Assembly (NCBI GenBank): GCA_014529385.2
Contig: CM043944.1
Location: 59,905,268 to 59,969,267, forward strand
DNA length: 64,000 nucleotides
Reading direction: 5' to 3'
From: Adiantum capillus-veneris
Lineage: Eukaryota > Streptophyta > Polypodiopsida > Polypodiales > Pteridaceae
Shown here in pieces: positions 30,096 through 39,272 of the stretch. The notes below the pieces were generated by a model. It had not been told where the DNA came from and did not search any database. It was given only the letters and a program-made list of their open reading frames with translations. The position numbers and the translations under genes were made by a program. How positions within the stretch are numbered: the first letter of the stretch is position 1; each line of letters starts with the position of its first letter.

Positions 30096-33000
30096 ATGGA
30101 GTGGAAGAGAATGAGTCTTTCTTTTGTGAGCTCAATCAAAGAATGTGCTAAGAACGAGGATTTGTGCCGAGGCAGGAGGATACATGCTGATATTCGTGAT
30201 AGTGGGTTTCTTCAAAAGGACGCATACTTAGGGAACATGTTGGTCAGCATGTATGCCAAGTGTGGTGCACCGTTCAGGGCACAACAAGTCTTTGACGAGC
30301 TTCCTGTGCGAGACATCGTCTCTTGGAACACACTGATTGCAGGATATGCGCAACAGGGGCAGGGCGAGGAAGCTCTCGGCTGTTTTAAGCAGATGAGAAA
30401 GGAGGGCCTCTCTCCAGATGCAATCACCTACACATGCATCTTGAAGGCATGTGGCTCTACTCAAGATGCTGAGGTGGGCACAACAATTCATAATGATATT
30501 GTTAGTCAGGGGCTGTTGCAAAAAAATGTCGTGCTTGGCAATGCCTTGGTCGATATGTATGCCAAATGTGGTGCACTTGAGAAAGCACAAAAGGTGCTTG
30601 AAGAGCTTCCTGTCCGGAACGTCGTCTCTTGGAATGCATTGATTGGGGGATATGCGCAACAGGAGCAGGGTCAGAAAGCTCTAGGCTGTTTCCAGTTGAT
30701 GCAAAGCGAGGGCCTCTTGCCAGATGCAATCACCTACGCGTGCATCTTGAAGGCATGTGGCTCTATGCAAGATGCTGATATGGGCATAAAAATTCACGCT
30801 GATATTGTTAATCAAGGGGTGTTGAAAAAAGATTTCGTGCTTGGCACTGCCTTGGTTGACATGTATGCGAAATGTGGTTTACTTGAGAAAGCACAAAGAG
30901 TGCTTGAGGAGCTTCGTGTCCGGGATGTCGTCTCTTGGAGTGCATTGATTGCAGGATACATGCAACAGGAGCAGGGCCAGAAAGCACTAGGCTGTTTTCA
31001 GCAGATGCGAAGTGAGGGCGTCTCTCCAAATGCAATCACCTACACGTGCATCTTGAAGGCATGTGGCTCTACGCAAGATGTTGATATGGGCGCAAAAATT
31101 CACAATAATATTGTTAGTCAGGGGCTGTTGCAAAAAAATGTCGTGCTTGGCAATCTCTTGGTTGATATGTATGCCAAATGTGGTGCACTGCAGAAAGCAC
31201 AAAAAGTCCTTGAGCAGCTTCCTGTCCGAAATGTGGACTCTTGGAATGCATTGATTGCAGGATACGTGCAACATGGGCAGTCTCAGGAAGCTCTAGGCTG
31301 TTTTCAGCAGATGCAAAGCGAGGGCCTCTCTCCAGATGCAATCACCTACGCATGCGTCTTGAACGCATGTGGTTCTACGCAAGATGCTGATATGGGCACA
31401 AAAATTCACGATGATATTGTTAGTCAGGAGCTGTTGCAAAAAAGTGTCGTGCTTGGCACTGCCTTGGTCGATATGTATGCCAAATGTGATGCACTTCAGA
31501 AAGCACAACAAGTGCTTGAGGAGCTCCCTTGCCGGAACGCCGTCTCTTGGAATGCATTGATCGCGGGATATGCACAACAAGAGCAGGGCCAGAAAGCTCT
31601 AGGCTGTTTTCAGCGGATGCAAAGCGAGGGCCTCTCTCCGGATGCAATCACCTACGTGTGCATCCTGAAGGCATGTGGCTCTATGCAAGATGCTGATATG
31701 GGCACAAAAATTCATGATGATATTGTTAGTCAGGGGCTGTTGCAAAAAAATGTCGTGCTTGGCACTGCCTTGGTCAATATGTATGTCAAATGTGGTGCAC
31801 TTCAGAAAGCACAAAAAGTGCTGGAGGAGCTTCCTGTCCGGAATGTCGTCTCTTGGAATGCAATGATTACGGGATACGTGGAGCAGGATCAGGGCCAGAA
31901 AGCTCTAGGCTGTTTTCAGCGGATGCAAAGTGAGAGCCTCTCTCCAGATGCAATCACCTACGCGTGCATCTTGAAGGCATGTAGCTCTACACAAGATGCT
32001 GATATAGGCACAAAAATTCATGATGATATAGTTAGTCAGGGGCTGTTGCAAAAGAATGCCATGCTTGGCACTGCCTTGGTTGATATGTATGCCAAATGTG
32101 GTGCACTTGAGAAAGCACAAAGAGTGCTCGAGGAGCTTCGTGTCCGGGACGTCGTCTCTTGGAGTGCACTGATAGCGGGATACACACAAGAGAAGCAGGG
32201 CCAGAAAGCTTTAGCCTGTTTTCAACGGATGCGAAGCGAGGGTGTCTCTCCAAATGCAATCACCTACGCATGCATCTTGAAGGCATGTGGCTCTATGCAA
32301 GATGCTGAAATGGGCATTAAAATTCATGACGATATTGTTAGTCAGGGGATATTGAAAAATGATGCCGTGCTCGGCAATGCCTTGATTGACATGTACTCGA
32401 AATGTGGTTTACTTCAGAAAGCACAAAGAGTGCTTAAGGAGCTTCGTGTCCGGGATGTCATCTCTTGGAGTGCATTGATTACAGGATATGCGCAACAGGA
32501 GCAAGGCCAGAAAGCTCTAGGCTGTTTTCAGCAGATGCGAAGCGAGGGCATCTCTCCAAATGCAATCACTTACCCGAGCATCTTGAAGGCATGTGGCTCT
32601 ATGCAAGATGCTGATATGGGCATAAAAATTCACGATGATATTGTTAGTCAGGGGCTGTTGCAAAAAAATGTCGTGCTTGGCAATGCCTTGGTTGATATGT
32701 ACGCCAAATGTGGTGCACTCCATAAAGCACAAAAAGTGCTTGAGGAGCTTCCTATCCGGAACGTGGACTCTTGGAATGCATTGATCACGGGATACATGCA
32801 ACAGGGGCAGTCCCAGGAAGCTCTAGGCTGTTTTCAGCGGATGCAAAGTGAGGGCATCTCTCCAGATGCAATCACCTACGCATGCATCTTGAAGGCATGT
32901 GGCTCTATGCAAGATGCTGATAAGGGCATAAAAATTCACTCTGATATTGTTGGCCAAGGGCTCTTGAAAAAAGATGTCGTGCTTGGCAATGCCTTGGTTG

Positions 33001-33218
33001 ACATGTTAGCTAAATTTGGTGCACTTCACAAAGCACAAAAACTGTTTGAGGAGCTACCTGTCCGGAATGTGGACTCTTGGAATGCATTGATTGTAGGATA
33101 CGCCGAACAAGGGCAGGACAAGGAAGCTCTGGGTTGTTTTCAACGGATGCAAAGCGAGTGCATCTCTCCAAATTCAGTCACCTATACTTTCGTCTTGAAG
33201 GCTATGCTTACATCTTAA
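30096..33218 (+). CDS. PLS-class PPR protein, ten L-S-P units, no E or DYW domain
   Basis: A 1040-residue uninterrupted frame made almost wholly of ten L-S-P triplets, each 102 residues (306 bp). The S motifs resemble LGNALVDMYAKCGALEKAQ, the P motifs VVSWNALIAGYAQQ and the L motifs AITYACILKACGSMQDADMG. PLS-class PPR proteins bind organelle RNA base by base and many guide C-to-U editing. The E and DYW regions needed for that editing are absent: the frame ends inside the eleventh L motif. The start is the first ATG after an in-frame stop (30063-30065). A second ATG lies at residue 6. No obvious transit peptide precedes the repeats, so the 5' end could be incomplete. No introns are evident. 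The units are strikingly alike. Confidence 0.85.
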   Translation: MEWKRMSLSFVSSIKECAKNEDLCRGRRIHADIRDSGFLQKDAYLGNMLVSMYAKCGAPFRAQQVFDELPVRDIVSWNTLIAGYAQQGQGEEALGCFKQMRKEGLSPDAITYTCILKACGSTQDAEVGTTIHNDIVSQGLLQKNVVLGNALVDMYAKCGALEKAQKVLEELPVRNVVSWNALIGGYAQQEQGQKALGCFQLMQSEGLLPDAITYACILKACGSMQDADMGIKIHADIVNQGVLKKDFVLGTALVDMYAKCGLLEKAQRVLEELRVRDVVSWSALIAGYMQQEQGQKALGCFQQMRSEGVSPNAITYTCILKACGSTQDVDMGAKIHNNIVSQGLLQKNVVLGNLLVDMYAKCGALQKAQKVLEQLPVRNVDSWNALIAGYVQHGQSQEALGCFQQMQSEGLSPDAITYACVLNACGSTQDADMGTKIHDDIVSQELLQKSVVLGTALVDMYAKCDALQKAQQVLEELPCRNAVSWNALIAGYAQQEQGQKALGCFQRMQSEGLSPDAITYVCILKACGSMQDADMGTKIHDDIVSQGLLQKNVVLGTALVNMYVKCGALQKAQKVLEELPVRNVVSWNAMITGYVEQDQGQKALGCFQRMQSESLSPDAITYACILKACSSTQDADIGTKIHDDIVSQGLLQKNAMLGTALVDMYAKCGALEKAQRVLEELRVRDVVSWSALIAGYTQEKQGQKALACFQRMRSEGVSPNAITYACILKACGSMQDAEMGIKIHDDIVSQGILKNDAVLGNALIDMYSKCGLLQKAQRVLKELRVRDVISWSALITGYAQQEQGQKALGCFQQMRSEGISPNAITYPSILKACGSMQDADMGIKIHDDIVSQGLLQKNVVLGNALVDMYAKCGALHKAQKVLEELPIRNVDSWNALITGYMQQGQSQEALGCFQRMQSEGISPDAITYACILKACGSMQDADKGIKIHSDIVGQGLLKKDVVLGNALVDMLAKFGALHKAQKLFEELPVRNVDSWNALIVGYAEQGQDKEALGCFQRMQSECISPNSVTYTFVLKAMLTS

Positions 33219-33279
33219 AAGCATTTGGCATTACGCAAGAGGCTGACATTCATGGTGAGATTCTGAAATTAAGCTAGAG
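33190..33279 (+). pseudogene. Frameshifted continuation of the PPR gene
   Basis: A short imperfect duplication (CTTGAAGGC at 33194 and CTTAAAAGC at 33214, 20 bases apart) moves the rest of the L motif to another frame. There AYILKAFGITQEADIHGEIL reads on to a stop at 33275-33277. So the ancestral array was longer. Nothing like E or DYW follows. Confidence 0.75.
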
Positions 33280-34199
33280 AGGATCCACTTCTCAATGGTC
33301 GAATTTCCAATTCACAAAGCTTGTCACTCAAGTGCTGCCTAAATATGGATGAAACAAACACAAGGGGCAAGCAAGCAACTCACCATACAGATTGGTTAGA
33401 AACTATTAGATGGTAGTAGTTCAATGTTGGTACCACCCGTAACATAGAACTAATGTGCCATGATTACTCGTAAGAACGATACAATTCAAGTCGAATTCAT
33501 GAGGTAAATTGCCATTGATTATACTTGGAAGGGAAGGGTAATAATGTACGTGCACTTTTTGTTGACAATTGATCCCAAAGCATGCGTGTACAAGCTGTCC
33601 AAACCTCAGAAGAATGAAAAATTAAGTTAGTAGATGTTGCTAGTAGTAAAAATTATACAGCCATGGGTTCTAAAGATCACGATCAATGAATGCATAATGT
33701 GCTCGCATGTTGAGCTTGCAAAAAAAAGGAAAGAACCCTTACATATGTATGGTGCGGATGTGGCACAGTCCTCACCCATTTGTTATTGACCGTAGGGAAT
33801 GTGCCCTTTCCTAGTATACTTGTATTTTCCTCAAGCGATGAAGGGTTACAATACGTTTCTCCTCCACTGTGGAAGAGTCACATTTGTTTCTCCTCGAGCA
33901 TAGGAGGGTATCTTTTGGATTCACACTTCATGAAAAAGAGATTCATTACATTCAAGTTTTATGAAATGGTTGAATCAAGACGATCTTGGTACGAAATGGT
34001 ATGTGGATACAAATATTGTATCTTGGGTAGCCTGCTTTTGAGATCATTATTGTGTACAATTATTGCTCCGATAGTCTCCCATTTGCACTTGTCTGTATCG
34101 CACTTGTTTCATACTTCCCGTTTGTCACATCGGTGCTTCTATCCAGTCTCCTTGAACTTTTCTTACTATCTAATCATGTAGATTCTCTCTCTCAATAGG
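33280..34199. other. Spacer after the PPR gene
   Basis: No recognisable gene or element. A 133-codon frame at 33780-34181 has no familiar motif and unconvincing composition. Confidence 0.5.
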
Positions 34200-34440
34200 T
34201 AGTATGAGGACTCTTGGAGGACGGCATGTTTCACAATGTTTTACTCGATATGTATGTGAAATTTGGTCCCATCGTGCAACATGGACATCCTCTTTGGGAT
34301 GTCGCTTTGAGGGTGATGATTGCAAACATGCCCTATATGAAGGCTGTGGTTGTGAAGTCCATCTTTGGGTTGTTTTACCTTGATACAAAGGGAAGGCCTT
34401 TCTCCAAATATACTCAAGAAAGATGCAAGTAGTTTTCAAA
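34200..34440 (+). pseudogene. PPR fragment
   Basis: The plus strand reads NVLLDMYVKFGPI and, after degenerate residues, LWDVALRVMIANM, in the order of an S motif followed by a P motif. It is a single decayed repeat pair, in the same orientation as the gene upstream. Confidence 0.55.
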
Positions 34441-34837
34441 ACCTAGCCACATCAGTGTAGCTTCTCCAAGACTTTGCACATGAGGAAGAGCACCCCTTTG
34501 CGTACATGTTCACAAGTGCATTGCCTACAACCATATCATGCTTCAACAAGCCTAGCCCCTACCTTGAAAATTCATGATGAATTTGCTTTACCTTGTCAAA
34601 GGAACCAATCATTGCACAAGATTTCCGAATGCCCAAATAAAGCCACTATCTTTTTGGAACTCACCACACTCATAGACCTAGTAACCAGGGCATCTTTATA
34701 AACTTTCTCAACTCATCCTCCTTTATAAAGTTGACAATGATGTAACCTAGTACCCTCGGACGTATCTTTGTTCTTGAAACATGCCCACATTAAGGAGGAG
34801 CATGTGCATATGAGAGATACAAAAAAATATATGGACT
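34441..34837. other. Spacer before the second F1 copy
   Basis: No supported feature. Confidence 0.4.
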
Positions 34838-35269
34838 TGTAGAAGGTGGGAGCATGCCTTAGTTGAGCTCCAGTAACAATCATTAGCATATAGTAATTAC
34901 TGGATAGATTTACCACCGTAATTGTACAATGTACGATCAGTTAGAGCTAGCCCGTGTATCTATAAATAGGACCCACTACTTTATCTTGTTGGCATGATGT
35001 TAGAGTTTAGAAATACCCTCTTGTAATCGTTGAACATTTGCTCTGAGCATCATATAGCTCTTTCGTAGCTTTGTCTGATGCCAGTTGGACAATTTCTAGT
35101 ATTTAAATACATATCAATTCCAATCTCTTGCCTTCATAATTCCATTTCAGTTTTTGTCTGGTTTGTTTGCTATCTGAAGTTTAAACTTGAAGTCTAAATA
35201 TCTGAGCTGATCTGATTAACTCCAAGTCTCTAACCTAGAATATCTATCAGAAGTGACCAATTCATTCCA
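34838..35269 (+). repeat. 5' LTR of a second F1 copy (432 bp)
   Basis: It starts TGTAGAAGGTGGG and ends TTCATTCCA. It is the reverse-complement relative of 24424-24860, with many substitutions. The TATA box TATAAATAGG is at 34961-34970. Confidence 0.75.
34961..34968 (+). promoter_or_regulatory. TATA box of the F1 LTR
   Basis: TATAAATA followed by GGACCC. The same site is present, on the minus strand, in both other F1 LTRs. Confidence 0.7.
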
Positions 35270-35352
35270 TTTTGGTGATCATGGTGGCGAGCTAAAGCTC
35301 TTGACAGGGAATCCAACTCCTCATTGGGGTTTGAAGTTATCTAAAGCCAACA

Positions 35353-35830
35353 ATGCCGCCTAGAAGATCAGGAAGACGGAGGAGACCGATTACAATGTTC
35401 ATGGAGGAAGAGTATCACATCAGCACAATGGCTAAGGAGTCGGAGAAAGTCTGACACTAATCATAACCTCGAGAATGACATGAATGCTCTCCTCAACCAG
35501 AGGGAGGCCGAGGGAATTGGGGGTTGCCAACATTCAGCTCAGTCAAGGAGACAACATTCATAGAGGACTGAGAGATGCTCTCAGTCACACGGATCCCAAA
35601 GGGTAGATCAAGGCAAAGGCAAAGATCAAAGCGATGGGAGTGACGACGTTAGATTGAGTCGCAAAGGAGCACACAAAAAATCAGAAAGGAATCATGAGAC
35701 GAACACATTAACATTAATTGATGATCAGTATAACAATAAGTGTGATACAAATACTGACCATTGCAGTCAACATCACACCAGAGAGCGAAAAATTGAACTT
35801 GAAGGAGAAATCCAGACACATGGACTATCA
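35353..35830 (+). pseudogene. F1 gag start, second copy
   Basis: It opens with ATG and RRSGRRRRPITMFMEEE, matching the F1 gag at 24340 (GRRPITRFMEEQ). Similarity continues through TDHC and EGEIQTH to about 35825, where another element begins. Frameshifts are present. Confidence 0.6.
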
Positions 35831-35861
35831 CTCATACCATCACCAAGCCAGACACACTCGG

Positions 35862-36389
35862 TGATGTCATGGATGCAAGCTCTTAGAAGAGTTTTAGAAG
35901 AATCTAGAAGGTCCTAGAAAGTTCTAGAAGCTTGAAGAAAAATCTAGAAGGTCCGAGAAAGTTCTAGAAGCTTGAAGAAGAACCTAGAAGGTTCTTAACC
36001 TCCTTAAGATTGAAGAAGAACCTGGAAGGTTCTTAACCTCCTTAAGATCGAGGAAGAACCTAGAAGATTCTTAACCTCCTTAAGCTTGAGGAAGAACCTA
36101 GAAGGTTCCTAACCTACTTAAGCTATAGTATAAATAAAGGTTTTGGGATACAAGCCCCTCAGTCTTGCTAGCACCAGTTGTCAGACTCTTGCAAGGTAAG
36201 TTCTCTTCTAGTCCTTGTCCTGTTTTATCAAGCCTTATTCTTGTACTCCAATCTTGTAACTCAAGTCTTGTATCAAGTTCTCTTAATCAAGTATTAAGTC
36301 TATAATCAAGATTAATTGTCGTAATCAAATTCCAAGCTCTTATATTGTGAGTGTCTGATGTCGCTCTTCACCAACTCAAGACACACTCA
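35862..36389 (+). repeat. Probable LTR of a further gypsy element
   Basis: It starts TGATGTCATGGATGC and ends GACACACTCA. It contains a minisatellite (35884-36122) and a TATA box TATAAATAAAGG just after it (about 36128). A gag frame begins 43 bp after its end. No second LTR is present, so the boundaries are inference. Confidence 0.45.
35884..36122. repeat. Minisatellite of about 40-bp units
   Basis: Two units of one type (TCTAGAAGGTCC... GCTTGAAGAA) then four of a second (GAAGAACCTAGAAGGTTC... CTTAAG). All lie directly upstream of a TATA box, so they may act as an enhancer array in the LTR. Confidence 0.8.
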
Positions 36390-36431
36390 TAATAGGTTCG
36401 GCGAGACTCCACTTCTTGATTTTGCTTAGAC

Positions 36432-37008
36432 ATGGAGTCTATATTGGAAGGTGTAGTATCCAACTTGCAAAAGTTGTAGCAAAAAATTGAGGAGCTACAC
36501 GCACGATGTAAAATAGAGCAACCACACTTACCAAGTCCATTGGTGCAATAAATTCAACGTCGAGTCCAAGAACTACATAAAGTCAATATGTGCCAAAATC
36601 CACCCATGATTTCAGCTAGTCCAGTAGGGCAAGTATACAAAACACACTTGCCAAGTCTAGTGATGCAAGAGCTTCAACCCCTAGTCCAAGAATTACGTGA
36701 AGTCAATACGTGCAAAAATCCACCCGTGATTTTAACTAGTCCACCACAACAAAGGAGGGATCCCAAAGTCAACCCACCTAAACAGTATGATGGGACAAGA
36801 TCAAAGTTTAGAGGCTTCTTCCAACAAGTAAAGCTGTTCATACAGATGCAACCTAAGCACTACCCTGATGGTGCTTCTGAAGTTGGTCTCATTGGAACGC
36901 TCCTCTGAGGTCCACCGACCCTCTCTTGGTTTGCACCCCTACTTGAAAGGGACTCTCCAACTTTGCAGGGTCCATTCGACTCCCTGTTTGAGAGATGATA
37001 TGAGCTAG
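36432..37008 (+). pseudogene. Gypsy gag relic
   Basis: It starts ATG GAG TCT with an early stop at 36477. Around 36760-36990 there is a capsid core: PKQYDGTRSKFRGFFQQVKL, then ASEVGLIGTLL, a stop, PPTLSWFAPLLE and FDSLFER. This is the pattern of Ty3/gypsy Gag proteins. It breaks off at about 37008, where a minus-strand element abuts. Confidence 0.7.
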
Positions 37009-38433
37009 CTATCTAATCTCTTTTAAGAAAAACTCACTTTTCTTTTGATTAAAGTAAAGTTTATTGTATCTTAAAACTTGAAATATCACTTGAAGGTGCT
37101 GCTTATGTTCCTCAATAGTCTTTGAGTAGATAATAATATTGTCAAAGAATACTCTTGTGAAGCTTTGATGAGGTCTAAAGAGCCTTTTCATCATTTGATT
37201 AAAGGTATTCTACGCATTGGTAAGTCCAAAATGGAGTACCAGGAAATCATATAGGCCAAAATTTGTTCGAAAGGCCGTCTTATGAATATCTTCGGGCACT
37301 ATCCTTATCTGGCGATAGCCATTTTTGAGATCTATTCTACTAAAGTAGGTAGAACCTTGTAAATTTTCAAATAGATCTTCTATCTTGAGAATAGGAAATA
37401 TACAAAAGTTAAATGGTACTTATAGAATTTGTGTGGACTATCGTGAGAACAGAAAAGCTGTTCTTTATGGTTATCGATTAAGCGCCCGATAGTCTACACA
37501 CATTCTACAAGTACCATCTCCTTTTTGTACTAGTAGAACGAATTAACAAAACATGAACTAGGCCTGAGCATCCCTTTTTCCACAAGCTCTTTCACTTGCC
37601 TCCTCATAATCTGTTGGTGAGACTCGATAAAGACGCTTATTAGGAGGTGAGCTACTAGGTAAAAGTTCTATGGAATGATCATCTTGTGCCATTTTGAGAG
37701 GTAGATCTCTAGGAGTTTCATTTGTAAACATATCTTGAAACTCGTTTAGGAAACTAGAAACCAATTCCTCTTTAGTTTCATCTTTACCTTCATTAGGAAT
37801 ACATGCATCTTTCTTAGACTCCTTGACAAAAACCATGTAGCAAGAAAGAGAGCTTTTCATTACTTTGTCTAAATTTTGAGTCTGTACAAGAGGTATAGTG
37901 TTTTTTGCACTATTAACATCCAATGCAACATCCTTGACTTGATAGGAAAAGAGGACTTTTCTCCCTGGAAACTTTATAGTCATAGCCATGCACTCAAACC
38001 ATGGTGCCCCTAGGATAACATCTTCATCTTCCCAATCAACGGAGTGACTGAGACCTCTTGCCCTTTGAAAGATCCATATGCTTGTACCACATCTCCCATC
38101 TCAAAGTAATGAATTCCTAGATTGGTAGCTAGCTCAATAGAATTGAAGCTGTGGGTAAAGCTAGGGTCAAACAATATGAAAGCAACATGCTCTCTTACTT
38201 TTTCTCAAGCATAAGAGACTGGTGCTCCTTTGCAATGGCCATCCTCTTTTAGAGCTTCCACCATGGTGACTCTAGGAGGGTCATTACATTCATTTCTCTA
38301 AGGACATGCCTAGGAAACATGACCTTGCTCTCCACACTTGAAACGCTTGTTATGTTTACGATAACATTCAATCTCTTCAAGAAAAAGTTTATTTTTACCT
38401 CGATTTTACGTTTGTAACGATTTTACCTTTCCT

Positions 38434-38462
38434 TTGTTGTTGTTGTTGTTGTTGTTGTTGTT
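38434..38462. repeat. (TTG)n tract
   Basis: A trinucleotide run that encodes poly-Asn in the minus-strand gag relic. Confidence 0.85.
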
Positions 38463-38536
38463 AGCCTTGGGAGAATTCTACATTGCATTGTTCTTCCCCT
38501 TTGGCTCACTTGATTCCTCGGCTTCTGTTGGCTTGG

Positions 38537-39204
38537 AGCCCTTCTTAGTCCCTTGCTAGAAATGAATCCTCAAGGAGACCATAGTATGATGTAGACCTTT
38601 GTAATAGCTTTAGGTCTTTGTGAGTTGGCTCAATTGATTTCTTGGTTTCGATTGGCTTAGAGCCCTTCTTAGTCTGTTGTTGGAAATGAATCCTCAAAGC
38701 GACCATAATATGATGTATGACCATTGTAATAGTTTTAGGTCTTTGTGAGTTGACATACTCATCTCCTCCGATAGGCCAACACCAAAATGTTTATTTTGTT
38801 ATGCAAAGTCTATCTTTTTGTAGACAGTGGTTTTGAGATGTTACTCCCAAAACGTATCCACATACTTGTGGACAGACTCGTATGGGCCATCTTCAAGATT
38901 TGCCATTCCATGAGGACCTTGTTTTCGATTGGATTAGAGCCCTTCTTAGTCTGTTGTTGAAAATGAATCCTCAAAGCGACCATAATATGATGTATGACCA
39001 TTGTAATAGTTTTAGGTCTTTGTGAGTTGACATACTCATCTCCTCCGATAGGCCAACACCAAAATGTTTATTTTGTTATGCAAAGTCTATCTTTTTGTAG
39101 ACAGTGGTTTTGAGATGTTACTCCCAAAACGTATCCACATACTTTTGGACAGACTCGTATGGGCCATCTTCAAGATTTGCCATTCCATGAGGACCTTGTT
39201 TTTG
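38537..39204. repeat. 277-bp tandem duplication in gag, plus a partial third copy
   Basis: AGCCCTTCTTAGTCTG occurs at 38661 and 38938, and the two 277-bp units are nearly identical. A more diverged partial copy starts at 38537. The duplication lies in the gypsy capsid region on the minus strand. Confidence 0.9.
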
Positions 39205-39272
39205 GAATCACTTGGAAGGAAATTTCTTTGTAACAACAATCCTCAAAGATTTCCAAGTCTTTGACGGTTCAC

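Larger units (their letters stand above)
37009..39265 (-). pseudogene. Ty3/gypsy gag-protease-RT relic
   Basis: On the minus strand, from 39265 downward: a capsid core (GPYESVQKYVDTFWE, KKIDFA, MVALRIHFQQQ), duplicated in tandem; a poly-Asn tract from (TTG)n at 38434-38462; a CCHC knuckle FKCGEQGHVS (about 38345); a protease region; then RT with PNKRLYRVSP, GTCRMCVDYRALN and FSRIDLKNGYRQIRI (about 37600-37330). The catalytic site reads FFDNIIIYS near 37145 in place of the usual FLDDILVYS. Stops and shifts are frequent and RNase H and integrase are missing. No LTRs are found. Confidence 0.8.

Noticed and set aside
30212-32801. Opposite-strand frames recurring every 306 bp in the PPR gene
   Set aside because: They are reverse-strand shadows of the repeated PPR units.
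30096-33218. Regularly spaced repeats that could suggest a CRISPR array
   Set aside because: The unit is 306 bp, fully coding and not separated by unique spacers. It is a PPR array.
33780-34181. 133-codon plus-strand frame
   Set aside because: No motif, no homologous copy in the window and an ordinary length for random AT-moderate DNA.
39064-39264. Plus-strand frame with a DSG triplet, resembling a copia protease
   Set aside because: The opposite strand encodes a gypsy capsid here (ESVQKYVDTFWE, KKIDFA), and the DSG occurs in both copies of its tandem duplication. It is a shadow.
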